Position numbers and translations under genes: made by a program | The notes under the pieces: generated by a model | What the model saw: the letters and a program-made list of their open reading frames with translations, nothing else | Told to the model about the DNA's origin: nothing | Databases searched by the model: none | Shown: positions 1-7,897 of the stretch, piece by piece | Layout of the letters: each line of letters begins with the position of its first letter | Numbering within the stretch: position 1 is the first letter of the stretch | From: Janthinobacterium sp. 67 | Lineage (GTDB): Bacteria > Pseudomonadota > Gammaproteobacteria > Burkholderiales > Burkholderiaceae_D | Direction of reading: 5' to 3' | Assembly (NCBI RefSeq): GCF_002797895.1 | Contig: NZ_PGES01000001.1 | Span: 310,001 to 374,000, forward strand | Length of the DNA stretch: 64,000 nucleotides

Positions 1-724
1 CTGGTGGTGGTCTTGCTGCTGTCGTACGCGGTGCTGCGCCGTTTCACGGCACGCTTTGCCGTGGTGGGCATCATGCTGATCGGCCTGGCCCTGCTGCTGG
101 CGCAGGGGCGCATCGATGCGCAAGGCATCGAACTGGCCCTGGCCGCGCCCGTGTTCGAGATGCCGCGTTTTTTCCGTGGCGTCCCTGCTGGGCGTGGCGC
201 TGCCGCTGTTCCTGATCACCCTGACGGGGCAATACATGCCCGGCATGCTGGTGCTGCGCAATGACGGCTATAACGTCAGCGCCAATCCGATTTTGACGGT
301 GACGGGACTCGGCTCGCTGCTCATGGCGCCGTTCGGCGCGCACGCCTTCAACGTGGCCGCCATCACGGCCGCCATCTGCACGGGCAAGGACGCCCATGCG
401 GACCCGTCGAAGCGCTACGTGGCCGGGCTGGCGTGCGGCGTGCTGTACATCCTCGTGGGCATCTTTGGCGTCACCCTGGCCAGCCTGTTCATGGTCTTGC
501 CGCGCAGCTTCATCACGGCGCTGGCGGGCCTGGCCCTGCTGGGCGCCATCGGCAACAGCCTGGCGCAGGCGATGGCGGACGTGCGCATGCGCGAAACGGC
601 CCTGATTACCTTCCTGGCGACGGCCGCGAACGTGACCCTGCTGGGCGTGGGTGGCGCCCTGTGGGGGCTGGCGGCGGGACTGGCGGCGCACGGGCTGATG
701 CATGGCTGGCGCAAGGCGGCATAG
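1..724 (+). pseudogene. benE: BenE-type benzoate/H+ symporter, 5' end off the window, reading frame broken
   Basis: This is the C-terminal part of a 12-TM-type BenE transporter, which imports benzoate with protons across the inner membrane. The downstream frame carries the recognisable family segment LPLFLITLTGQYMPGM followed by alternating hydrophobic helices to the stop at 722-724. The upstream frame (from base 1) gives ...ELALAAPVFEMPRF and then shifts at a run of six T (168-173). Removing one T joins the two halves as MPRFSVASLLGVALPLF, which reads naturally. The break is therefore a single-base insertion in a homopolymer: either a sequencing/assembly error or a real inactivating or slippage mutation. 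The start lies outside the window. Family call is firm; status as pseudogene is uncertain. Confidence 0.8.
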
Positions 725-807
725 CCTGGATATTTGCCCATTTTGCCAGCCGCCGCATACAATTGCTGCGCCCGTGCCCGTTGGCACCGTCTTTTCCGAT
801 GTGAGCG

Positions 808-1111
808 ATGGCCGACCTGACTTCCCTGGCGCAGTATCTTCCGGCGATCACGCCCGCCTTCCTCGTCTGCGCCGCCTTGCTGTTGGCAACTCCACGTACC
901 GTGCCGCTGCTGCGCGTGCTCGTGCACGTCGTGTTTTTCGTGCTGGCGCTCGGAGCTCGTGTCGGGCCTGCTGTTCGGTCTGTGCCACGCCTTCCTTGCC
1001 ACCACCGTCACGCAGGTGGGTGCGCCCATCGTCGTGTTCACCGTGATCGAAGGCCTGGTGGCGGGGCTGGTATATTGCCGGGCCGGCTTGCTGGCCGCCG
1101 GCTGGGTGTGA
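808..1111 (+). pseudogene. small inner-membrane protein, frame disrupted near a T-run
   Basis: From ATG 808 the protein starts MADLTSLAQYLPAITPAF and is hydrophobic up to about base 950, after which the same frame turns Arg/Pro/His-rich. The +1 frame from about 953 instead reads ELVSGLLFGLCHAFLATTV and stays hydrophobic to a TGA at 1109-1111. The coding signal therefore switches frame near the TTTTT run at about 933-937. Joined, it would be a roughly 100-residue protein with two or three membrane helices. I do not recognise the family. It lies 83 bases after the similarly broken benE, so a shared sequencing-error explanation is attractive. Confidence 0.5.
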
Positions 1112-1148
1112 ATCCTGTTGTTTCAATTTAATGAAGAGTGAGAAAACG

Positions 1149-1691
1149 ATGCCTGTCAGTTCCTACCTGAATACCCGCCCCGTCGTGGGCGAGCGCGTCT
1201 ACCTGCATGACACGGCGCAAGTGATTGGCGACGTGCAGATCGGCGACGACTGCTCGATCTGGTGCAACAGCGTGCTGCGCGGCGACGTCAACCGCATCGT
1301 CATCGGCGAGGGCAGCAATATCCAGGACTTTTCCATGGGTCACGTGTCGCACAGGAATGCGGCCAAGCCCGACGGTTCACCGTTGACCATCGGCAAATAC
1401 GTGACCATCGGCCACTCCGTCATCTTGCACGGCTGCACGATAGGCGACGAATGCCTGATCGGCATGGGCAGCATCGTCATGGATGACGTGGTGGTGGAAA
1501 AGCACGTGATGCTGGGCGCGGGCAGCCTGGTGTCGCCAGGCAAGGTGCTGGAAAGCGGCCATTTGTACGTGGGCCGGCCCGCCGCCAAGGTGCGCGCGCT
1601 CACGGAAGCGGAGATCGCCTACCTGCGCTATTCGGCCGAGCACTACGTGCGCGTGAAGAACAATTACCTGGCAGGCCAGGACGACGCCTGA
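1149..1691 (+). CDS. gamma-carbonic anhydrase family protein (YrdA/PaaY-like hexapeptide trimer)
   Basis: Left-handed beta-helix protein of 180 residues built of hexapeptide repeats (e.g. IGDVQIGDDCSIW, VTIGHSVILHGCTIGDECLIG). It retains the histidine set typical of the gamma-carbonic anhydrase fold: MGHVSH and GHSVILH. Family members are trimeric zinc or iron proteins; many YrdA-type members lack proven carbonic anhydrase activity, so the reaction is inferred. Start ATG 1149 was chosen because the alignment-typical MPVSSYLNTRP begins there and AGAGTGAG lies just upstream; an in-frame start exists at 1131. Its 3' end overlaps the convergent desaturase gene by 28 bases. Confidence 0.85.
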   Translation: MPVSSYLNTRPVVGERVYLHDTAQVIGDVQIGDDCSIWCNSVLRGDVNRIVIGEGSNIQDFSMGHVSHRNAAKPDGSPLTIGKYVTIGHSVILHGCTIGDECLIGMGSIVMDDVVVEKHVMLGAGSLVSPGKVLESGHLYVGRPAAKVRALTEAEIAYLRYSAEHYVRVKNNYLAGQDDA

Positions 1692-2605
1692 TCGTCGGCG
1701 TCGCCGAGCCGGCGCAGTTCCGGCCGCGGCGCCAGGTCTTGCGGCAGGCGCAGGGCTGACACGAGGCCCAGGCGCCGCAACAGCAGCAGCATCCACCAGC
1801 CCGGATCCCATTCGCCCGGCAACAGGCCCAGCCTGGCCGAGCCCGGATACGCGTGATGGTTGTTGTGCCAGCATTCGCCCATGGTCAGCAGCGACGTCAG
1901 GCGGATATTCCGGCCTTGTACGGCGGCCCCATCGACGTGAAAATGCGTTTGCCCATGGTTGTGGGCGAAGTAGCCGATCAGCCAATGGCCGAGCACGCCG
2001 GCGCTGACCCGCGCGCAGACGCCCCAGCAAACCAGGCCCCAGCCGCCCCAGGTGAAGAACAGCATGGCCCACGGCAGTTGCTGCAGCATCCAGCTTCTTT
2101 CCAGGAAACGATAGAAGCCGTCGTGCGCGATGCGCGGCTCGATGGCGATGTGCGGCCGCTGGTGGAGATCAAGGCGGCAGAACAATTGCCACCAGGCATC
2201 GCGCCAGAAGCCGGCGCCGTGGCGCAAATAGGGGTGGCAATCGGGCAGGCGCTGCGCATAATCGCGCAATTCGTGCTGGCGCAGCAGGCCCAGAGGGCCG
2301 CTGAGGCCCACCAGCACGCCCAGGTACACCAGCAGGTATTCCAGCCATCGCGGGCATTCAAAGCTGTCGTGGATCAGCTTGCGGTGGCTGCCCAGCGAGT
2401 GGCCGAACAGCAGGACGATGGCCGTGCCGGCCACGAACAGCAGCACGCCGGTCCAGCTGAAGAAGCACAGGGCGCCAGTCGCGGCGCCGGCCAGCATGGC
2501 CGTCAGCCATAGCGATGGCAAAGGCGCAAAGCGCACCGTGCCGTGCAGCACGCTATCGGCGTAGGTGGCGCGGGCGCGGTGGCCATCCAGGCTGGCCGCC
2601 GTCAT
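1664..2605 (-). CDS. membrane fatty acid (acyl-CoA) desaturase
   Basis: 313-residue membrane desaturase that would introduce a double bond into acyl chains at the inner membrane using a di-iron centre. Hydrophobic hairpins at about 33-68 and 90-110 frame histidine box 1, HSLGSHRKLIH. The third box is HNNHH near residue 250, preceded by HNHGQTHFH. The usual second box (HxxHH) is replaced by RQHELRDYAQRLPDCH, a variant I associate with one bacterial subgroup. The start overlaps the stop of the DUF3144 gene as TGATG, so the two are probably translationally coupled. Its 3' end runs 28 bases into the convergent gamma-carbonic anhydrase gene. Confidence 0.85.
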   Translation of the reverse strand: MTAASLDGHRARATYADSVLHGTVRFAPLPSLWLTAMLAGAATGALCFFSWTGVLLFVAGTAIVLLFGHSLGSHRKLIHDSFECPRWLEYLLVYLGVLVGLSGPLGLLRQHELRDYAQRLPDCHPYLRHGAGFWRDAWWQLFCRLDLHQRPHIAIEPRIAHDGFYRFLERSWMLQQLPWAMLFFTWGGWGLVCWGVCARVSAGVLGHWLIGYFAHNHGQTHFHVDGAAVQGRNIRLTSLLTMGECWHNNHHAYPGSARLGLLPGEWDPGWWMLLLLRRLGLVSALRLPQDLAPRPELRRLGDADDQASSWPAR

Positions 2606-2922
2606 CAGCCCTTGGGGGCCGACGATGGTTGCGTGTACTTGTCGAAGTTGGTGATGTAGTCGTTGAAGTTGTCGGTCAGCATGCGCTTGTACTGTTCCGT
2701 GAAGAAGGCCACGGCGCCTTCCTTCTCGGCCTGCATCTTGGCCACGTCGTTGCTCTTGCTGGCGACGAGGAAGGCGTTGAAGCGGGCGGCCGCGTACAGC
2801 AGCGAGGTGGCCACTTCATTGCCGCCGCTGTGCATGCATTGCTCATTGGCCAGGGCGATGACCTGGTCGGCGCGTTCCCAGAATTCCGGGCCCGGTGCTG
2901 GTTTTGTCGTTGGTGTGCTCAT
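2605..2922 (-). CDS. DUF3144 family protein
   Basis: 105-residue soluble, mostly helical protein recognised as DUF3144 from FWERADQVIALANEQ and the conserved SLLYAAARFNAF and FDKYT segments. Function is unknown in the family. It is the first gene of a two-gene unit with the desaturase, linked by a one-base stop/start overlap, which suggests a role alongside lipid desaturation, though this is inference from context. Upstream GAGGGATTTTTATG contains a Shine-Dalgarno-like GAGGGA. Confidence 0.8.
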   Translation of the reverse strand: MSTPTTKPAPGPEFWERADQVIALANEQCMHSGGNEVATSLLYAAARFNAFLVASKSNDVAKMQAEKEGAVAFFTEQYKRMLTDNFNDYITNFDKYTQPSSAPKG

Positions 2923-2961
2923 AAAAATCCCTCATGAAAGTGCGCGCCAGTCTACACAGGG

Positions 2962-2988
2962 GGCCGCGGGCTGTCCAGCCGCGCGGCC
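2962..2988 (-). other. GC-rich hairpin after gntK
   Basis: GGCCGCG (2962-2968) pairs perfectly with CGCGGCC (2982-2988), and an inner GGCT/AGCC pair extends the fold. It lies just past the gntK stop and before the DUF3144 promoter region. No T-run follows on the minus strand, so it is not a canonical intrinsic terminator; it could still separate the two transcripts. Confidence 0.35.
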
Positions 2989-2993
2989 GTCAG

Positions 2994-3494
2994 TCAGGGC
3001 GCTTGCAGGATTTGTTCGACCAGCACGGCCAGCGGCTGGCGGATGTCGAGCACGATGCCGGCCTCGTCCGCCTGCAAGGGCTGCAGGGTGGCCAGCTGGC
3101 TGTCGAGCAGGCTGGCCGGCATGAAATGGCCGGGGCGATGCAAGCGGCTTTCCAGCACGGCGCGCGGACCGTCCAGGTGGGCGAAACGCAGGGCCGGGTC
3201 GCCCTCGCGCAGCACGTCGCGGTAGGCGCGTTTCAGGGCCGAGCAGGAGACGACGAGGCCGCTGCCCTGGGCGCGGGCCGCAGCGATGCGTTCGCGCAGG
3301 GCGGCCAGCCAGCCGGCCCGGTCGGCATCGTCGAGGGGGATGCCGGCCGCCATCTTGGCCACGTTTTCCGGCGGATGCACGTCGTCGCCTTCCACGTAGG
3401 GCACGTGCAAGGCGTCGGCCAGCAGGCTGCCGACGGCGCTCTTGCCGCAGCCGGACACGCCCATCACGACCCAGCGCGCGGCGGGTACGTCCAC
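2994..3494 (-). CDS. gntK: gluconokinase (GntK/IdnK family)
   Basis: 166-residue cytosolic kinase that phosphorylates D-gluconate to 6-phosphogluconate. The Walker A loop GVSGCGKS sits at residues 12-19, followed by the family-typical EGDDVHPPENVAKM and LVVSCSALKRAYRD segments. Length matches the family. The start is GTG (3494), one base after the stop of yfiB (3496-3498), so it appears to be the last gene of the yfiR-yfiN-yfiB transcription unit. That linkage of sugar-acid metabolism with a c-di-GMP switch is unusual and may be chance adjacency. Confidence 0.9.
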   Translation of the reverse strand: MDVPAARWVVMGVSGCGKSAVGSLLADALHVPYVEGDDVHPPENVAKMAAGIPLDDADRAGWLAALRERIAAARAQGSGLVVSCSALKRAYRDVLREGDPALRFAHLDGPRAVLESRLHRPGHFMPASLLDSQLATLQPLQADEAGIVLDIRQPLAVLVEQILQAP

Positions 3495-3495
3495 C

Positions 3496-3999
3496 TCAAG
3501 GCGCCGAAACGATGACGGTGACGCGGCGGTTTTCCGCCTGGCCCGCCTTGGTGGCGTTCGAGGCCACGGGTTTGCTCATGCCCAGGCCATTGACGACGAT
3601 GTTGCCGCGCGCAATGCCAGCCACGCCCATCGCATCGGCCACCGCGTTGGCGCGCGCCAGCGACAGCTTGTTGTTCAGTACTTCAGCGCCTTCATTGTCC
3701 GTATGGCCTTCCACGCGCATGTGGATAATGCCCACTTTCAGCAGGGCGGCGCTGATTTTCAGGATGGCGCTGCGGCTGGGCGCCGTCAGGCTGGAGGCGC
3801 CGAAGTCGAACAGCAGCTTGTCCGTGAAGCTCAGTTCCCAGCCGTCCTCCGTCTGGCGGAAGCCCTGGTCTTTCAGGGTGGCGATCTGTTCCGCATTGAA
3901 CGGCGATTTCACTTCAGGCGTGCTTTGGCAGGCGGCCAGCAGGCCCACGAAGAACAGGCCGAGGAAGCCGAGACGTAATTGCTTGTAGATAAACTGCAT
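3496..3999 (-). CDS. yfiB: YfiB-like OmpA-family outer-membrane lipoprotein
   Basis: 167-residue lipoprotein: signal peptide ending in the lipobox LLAAC, short linker, then an OmpA peptidoglycan-binding domain (LLFDFGASSL ... VEGHTDNEGAEVLNNKLSLARA ... ENRRVTV). In Pseudomonas aeruginosa YfiB sequesters the periplasmic repressor YfiR and so releases the cyclase YfiN; the same arrangement is inferred from the neighbours here. Start ATG 3999 was chosen because a strong AAGGAG lies 8 bases upstream and the lipoprotein signal begins there; the open frame extends further upstream but without signal-peptide character. Confidence 0.88.
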   Translation of the reverse strand: MQFIYKQLRLGFLGLFFVGLLAACQSTPEVKSPFNAEQIATLKDQGFRQTEDGWELSFTDKLLFDFGASSLTAPSRSAILKISAALLKVGIIHMRVEGHTDNEGAEVLNNKLSLARANAVADAMGVAGIARGNIVVNGLGMSKPVASNATKAGQAENRRVTVIVSAP

Positions 4000-4015
4000 G
4001 GTGTTGCTCCTTGGT

Positions 4016-5287
4016 TCAGGGGTGAGTATGGGGTTGCGGCAGGCGCGCCACCTGGCGCGTGCCGCGCTGCGCCTGCTTGGCGCGGTACATGGCTTCGTCC
4101 GCCGCGCCGACCAGCGAGATGGCGTCGATGGCGTGATCGGGGAAGACGGCCACGCCAATGGTCAGCGAGCTGACGATGCTGTTGCCGGTGGGCAGTTCAA
4201 TGGCTTGCGCCATGGCGGCGATGATATTGTCGGCGATGTGCATGGCGTCGCTGCTGTTGCGCAGCGGCTTGAGCACGATGGCAAATTCGTCGCCGCCCAG
4301 GCGCGCCACCAGGTCGCCTTCGCGCAATTGCTGCTTGATGCGCGCGGCGATGGTCACCAGCACCCGGTCGCCCGAGGCATGGCCGAAGGTGTCGTTGATG
4401 TACTTGAAGCGGTCGCTGTCGAGGAAGAGCACGGCCACCTTGCCATTGCCGATCCGCGCTTCGAGGATGGCGCGTTCCAGTTCCGCTTCCATGAAGGCGC
4501 GGTTCGACAGGCCCGTCAGGCTGTCGTGGTTGGCGCGGTGCGACAGCGAGGCGTGTTCCTTTTGCAGATGGCTTTGCCACGCTTCCAGTTCGTCGAGCAG
4601 GGCATTGAAGTCGTCATTGATCTGGTTCAGCTCGGCAATATTGGCGGGCGGCACGCGCAGTTCGAACGAGCGGTCGCGCCGCACCCGGTGCGCCGTTTCG
4701 GCCAGGTGGCGCAGCGGCGACGTGATTTCGGTCTCCATGCGGCGCGACAGGCGCACGGCGACGACCAGGCTCAGCACCAGGCAAGCGAGCAGGCAGGTCA
4801 GGCCGCTGAGCAGGAAGGGCAGCAGGCTGCGGCTGTGCGGCACCAGGGTGATGTTGCCGATGGCCTGATCATTGCGCGTGATGGGAAAGGTCAGCGAATC
4901 GGGCAGCATCCAGCCCGTCAGCGCGCGTTCGATGTAGTAGCGCGTGCCGTGTTCGCCACGTTCCCAGCGGGCCAGCACCTTGCCGGCCTGGTCGCTCACC
5001 TGCGCCTGGTCGATATCTTCGTTGACGCCGATCAGGGCCAGCGCTTCCTTGGCCGCCATGGCGTCGCCAAAGACGACGGCTCCTTCCACCGTGTAGCTCA
5101 TCGAGCGGGCCACCAGGCGCAGGTTCTGGTCCGAATACACGCGCAGGGCCAGCAGCGCCACGGCCGTCAGGGTCAGGCCGGCCGCCAGCACGGCGATCAG
5201 CGACACGCTCAGGTGGGCGCGCCGCAGCACGCTGTCGAGCGTGGGGCGGGGCGGGCGGGCGCGTTTGTTGCTCATGCGGGCGCTCAT
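4016..5287 (-). CDS. yfiN: YfiN-like membrane diguanylate cyclase
   Basis: 423-residue inner-membrane protein that should make c-di-GMP. Order: TM helix at about 25-48, periplasmic sensor (CHASE8-like) to about 150, TM helix at about 155-178, HAMP at about 180-232, GGDEF domain at about 245-410. The active-site motif is intact (ARLGGDEF) and the inhibitory I-site RxxD is present as REGD five residues before it. The start overlaps the yfiR stop as ATGA; a second Met four codons in is possible. Placement between YfiR and YfiB genes makes this a complete YfiBNR (TpbB) surface-attachment/biofilm switch. Confidence 0.92.
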   Translation of the reverse strand: MSARMSNKRARPPRPTLDSVLRRAHLSVSLIAVLAAGLTLTAVALLALRVYSDQNLRLVARSMSYTVEGAVVFGDAMAAKEALALIGVNEDIDQAQVSDQAGKVLARWERGEHGTRYYIERALTGWMLPDSLTFPITRNDQAIGNITLVPHSRSLLPFLLSGLTCLLACLVLSLVVAVRLSRRMETEITSPLRHLAETAHRVRRDRSFELRVPPANIAELNQINDDFNALLDELEAWQSHLQKEHASLSHRANHDSLTGLSNRAFMEAELERAILEARIGNGKVAVLFLDSDRFKYINDTFGHASGDRVLVTIAARIKQQLREGDLVARLGGDEFAIVLKPLRNSSDAMHIADNIIAAMAQAIELPTGNSIVSSLTIGVAVFPDHAIDAISLVGAADEAMYRAKQAQRGTRQVARLPQPHTHP

Positions 5288-5862
5288 GGCGGCGGTCCCT
5301 TGCGACGTGCAATTTGCAAGGCGTTCGGATGCACGCGCAGGCCGCTGCGGGCGATGGCGTCGAGGTTGACGTCAAAACCGATCTGCGCCTCGTTCAGGCG
5401 CAGGCAGAACATGGTGCCCACGGCGCAGGAGCTGCCCGGTTCGGCGACCGACAGGATAGGTTTGCCGATGATCTGCGCCAGCAGATGCTCGCGTTCGCCC
5501 TCGGGCAGGCTGCCCATGTAGACGACGTCGCATTCGCCGGCCGCGCTTGCCACGGCCGGGATCTTCACGCGGATGCGCTGGCCCAGGCTCGAGGCGGGCA
5601 TGTCGACGATGGCCGCGCCGTAGTGGGGAGTACCGAGCATGCAGACGCGCACTTCCTGGCGCGCCACGGGCCAGCGCACATAGCTGACGATGCCGAACAG
5701 GACCTGGGCCACTTCGGCCGACCGCCTGTCTGCCGCCGCGCCCGTTTGCGCCCACGCCGCGCACGGCGCCAGCGCACCGCTGGCGAGCAGCGAGGCGAGC
5801 AGCACGACGGCGAGCAGGACGGGCGGCGCGCAGCGCTGCCGGTGGCGAGGGGAGGAGGGCAC
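5284..5862 (-). CDS. yfiR: YfiR-like periplasmic repressor (DUF4154)
   Basis: 192-residue secreted protein of the YfiR/DUF4154 family. A long N-terminal signal region ends near AWAQT (about 40). The four conserved cysteines, at 74, 111, 146 and 153, match the two disulfide pairs known in P. aeruginosa YfiR. YfiR binds the periplasmic domain of YfiN and holds it inactive; redox or envelope stress, or YfiB, relieves this. First gene of the operon, overlapping yfiN by four bases. Confidence 0.9.
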   Translation of the reverse strand: MPSSPRHRQRCAPPVLLAVVLLASLLASGALAPCAAWAQTGAAADRRSAEVAQVLFGIVSYVRWPVARQEVRVCMLGTPHYGAAIVDMPASSLGQRIRVKIPAVASAAGECDVVYMGSLPEGEREHLLAQIIGKPILSVAEPGSSCAVGTMFCLRLNEAQIGFDVNLDAIARSGLRVHPNALQIARRKGPPP

Positions 5863-5972
5863 GGCGTCGTTGTCTTTATGCAGGTCGGGGCGCTATTCAG
5901 TTACTCGGCAAGACAGACTCTACGGAAGTCCATGCCGAAAGTAAATCACGGCGCTAGGCCGTAAAACCTTGC

Positions 5973-5978
5973 ATTATA
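5973..5978 (-). promoter_or_regulatory. candidate -10 box for yfiR-yfiN-yfiB
   Basis: A perfect TATAAT on the minus strand about 110 bases upstream of the yfiR start, in an AT-richer pocket of the 5863-6054 gap. No good -35 hexamer stands at 16-18 bases, so this is a weak call. The gap also holds AATGC...GCATT inverted arms around 5993-6010. Confidence 0.3.
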
Positions 5979-6054
5979 AACACGAATGCGAAAAATTGCA
6001 TTCTTTACCATGAAGATTACCCGGTCGACATTGTTTTTACACTACAGATTGTTG

Positions 6055-7707
6055 CTACTCTTCCAGTGTTGCTTCCAGCAAGTCAATTTCGCGCAGCAGA
6101 CGCAGGTGGATGGTGTCGTCCAGCTCGCCCGAGATGCGGCGGCGGAACAGTTCATCGCGCTCCGCATTGAGCGCTTCCAGGCGCAGCGAGCGCTCGGCCC
6201 TGGCCAGTTCCTGCAGCCGCATCGCCTCGTCGTTGCTGCTTTCGCCATACGCGAGGCGGCGCCGGTAGGCTTCGATCAGGCGGTTGGCCGCCTCCGTGAC
6301 GACTTGTTGCTTGTCATTCTTGTCGATGCCTTCGCACACCTTTTCCAGCCGCGCGATGGCCGCTTCGGCGGCGGCGGCGCGGGCGTTGCGTTCTTCCGTC
6401 GAGCGGCGCGCGGGCGGCGCGAACACGAGGCCCTTGGTCAGCAGGGGCAGGGTGACGCTGGCCAGCAGCAGCGACAATAAAATCACGCCCATGGCCAGGA
6501 AGATGACGAGATCGCGCGCGGGAAAGCGCGTGCCGTCGGGCAGGAACAGGGGCAGGGTCAAAATGCCGGCCAGGGTCAGCGCTCCGCGCACGCCCGCAAA
6601 CGAGGCCACCAGCAGCAGGCGCAGGCTGGGGCGGGCCAGCAGCGCCGCGTCCTTCGGTTCGCCCGCCACTTTCTTGTGGTGCTTGAACAGGGTCAGTTTC
6701 ATGGAAATGAAGACCCAGAGAAAGCGCATGAAGGTCAGCCCCACCGTGATGGCAATGACGAACAGCGGCAATTTCCAGGCGCTGCCGGCGCCGACCTCCA
6801 TCGATGCTGCCGGCAAGCCGGCAACCGTGGCGGGCAGTTGCGCGCCCAGCATGACGAAGATCACGCCATTCAAGACCAGTTGCACGGTATCCCACACGGC
6901 CTTGCGCTGGGTGCGCGTGGCGGCCAGCGGGCGGCCGATCAGGTCGGCGTAATGCATGGACACGCCCGCCGTGGCGGCGGCCAGGATGCCGGAGCCGTGG
7001 ATTTGCTCGGCGCCCAGGTAGGCGGCAAACGGGATCAGGATGCTGATGAGGATTTGCAGGCCCGGCTCTTCGCCGACCTTGCTTACCAGCCATTTATTCG
7101 CCAGGCCCACACCCCACGAGATGGCCAGGCCGATGACGATGCCGCCGCCTGCTTCTTGCAGGAAACTGAGCGAAGCGGCGCCGATGGAAAAGCCGCCCGT
7201 CATCATGGCGCCCACGGCAAACGTGAAGCAGACGAGACCCGACGCGTCGTTGAGCAGGGATTCGCCTTCGAGAATGTGCATCAGGCGCGGCGGGATCGGA
7301 TTGCCGGCGGCAATCGCCGACACGGCCACGGGGTCCGTCGGCGAGAGGATGGCGCCCAGCGCGAAGGCGACGGCCAGCGGCACGCTGGGAATGAGCCAGT
7401 CGATGAAAAAGCCCATGCCCAACACGGTAAACAGCACGAGGCCGATGGCCAGCATCAGGATAGAGCGCGCATCGGAAAAGAAGGCGCCCTTGGGAATGCG
7501 CCAGCCGTCGAGAAACAGCAGCGGCGGGATGAAGAGCAGGAAGAAAATGTCGGGATCGAGCGGCACTTGCACGCCAAATACGGCCAATCCCGTACCGCCG
7601 GCGATCTGGATCAGCGGCAACGGCAGCTTGACCCAGCGCGAGCGGGCGAGAAAGCCGCACAGGACGACGGTCAATACGAGGATGAGGATGATGGTAACGG
7701 TATGCAT
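6055..7707 (-). CDS. CPA1-family Na+/H+ antiporter
   Basis: About 550-residue inner-membrane cation/proton antiporter of the NhaP type. Roughly twelve hydrophobic helices fill residues 1-430, with the ion-binding motif SPTDPVAVSAIA and the following GESLLNDASGLV. A cytoplasmic, charged and probably coiled-coil tail (about 435-550, ERNARAAAAEAAIARLEK onward) replaces the short end of minimal members and may be regulatory. Start ATG 7707 (MHTVTII) begins the first helix; the frame is open for 38 codons upstream, but those residues are polar and unlike the family. It stands alone between yfiR and the oxidoreductase cluster. Confidence 0.85.
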   Translation of the reverse strand: MHTVTIILILVLTVVLCGFLARSRWVKLPLPLIQIAGGTGLAVFGVQVPLDPDIFFLLFIPPLLFLDGWRIPKGAFFSDARSILMLAIGLVLFTVLGMGFFIDWLIPSVPLAVAFALGAILSPTDPVAVSAIAAGNPIPPRLMHILEGESLLNDASGLVCFTFAVGAMMTGGFSIGAASLSFLQEAGGGIVIGLAISWGVGLANKWLVSKVGEEPGLQILISILIPFAAYLGAEQIHGSGILAAATAGVSMHYADLIGRPLAATRTQRKAVWDTVQLVLNGVIFVMLGAQLPATVAGLPAASMEVGAGSAWKLPLFVIAITVGLTFMRFLWVFISMKLTLFKHHKKVAGEPKDAALLARPSLRLLLVASFAGVRGALTLAGILTLPLFLPDGTRFPARDLVIFLAMGVILLSLLLASVTLPLLTKGLVFAPPARRSTEERNARAAAAEAAIARLEKVCEGIDKNDKQQVVTEAANRLIEAYRRRLAYGESSNDEAMRLQELARAERSLRLEALNAERDELFRRRISGELDDTIHLRLLREIDLLEATLEE

Positions 7708-7897
7708 GAAGGAGCGGCGGCGTGCTGAAACGCTGATTATAAGGCGCAGCCCGCCTGCAGGCGGCACCTGCGTGTCATTGCGTACATACAACAAGTCACA
7801 ATCGCGGTAAGATTCTCCCATTCATTGCCACAATCTGCCCTGCTGCCGCCGTCCGTGCGCGGCAGGCGCGTGCCTGGCCTTTTACCGGACTCCTGTT

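Noticed and set aside
168..173. T6 run in benE considered as a phase-variation switch.
   Set aside because: Six T is short for programmed slippage, and a second break lies close by; error or decay is simpler.
2962..2988. GC-rich hairpin considered as an intrinsic terminator for gntK.
   Set aside because: No T-run follows, so only a hairpin is reported, at low confidence.
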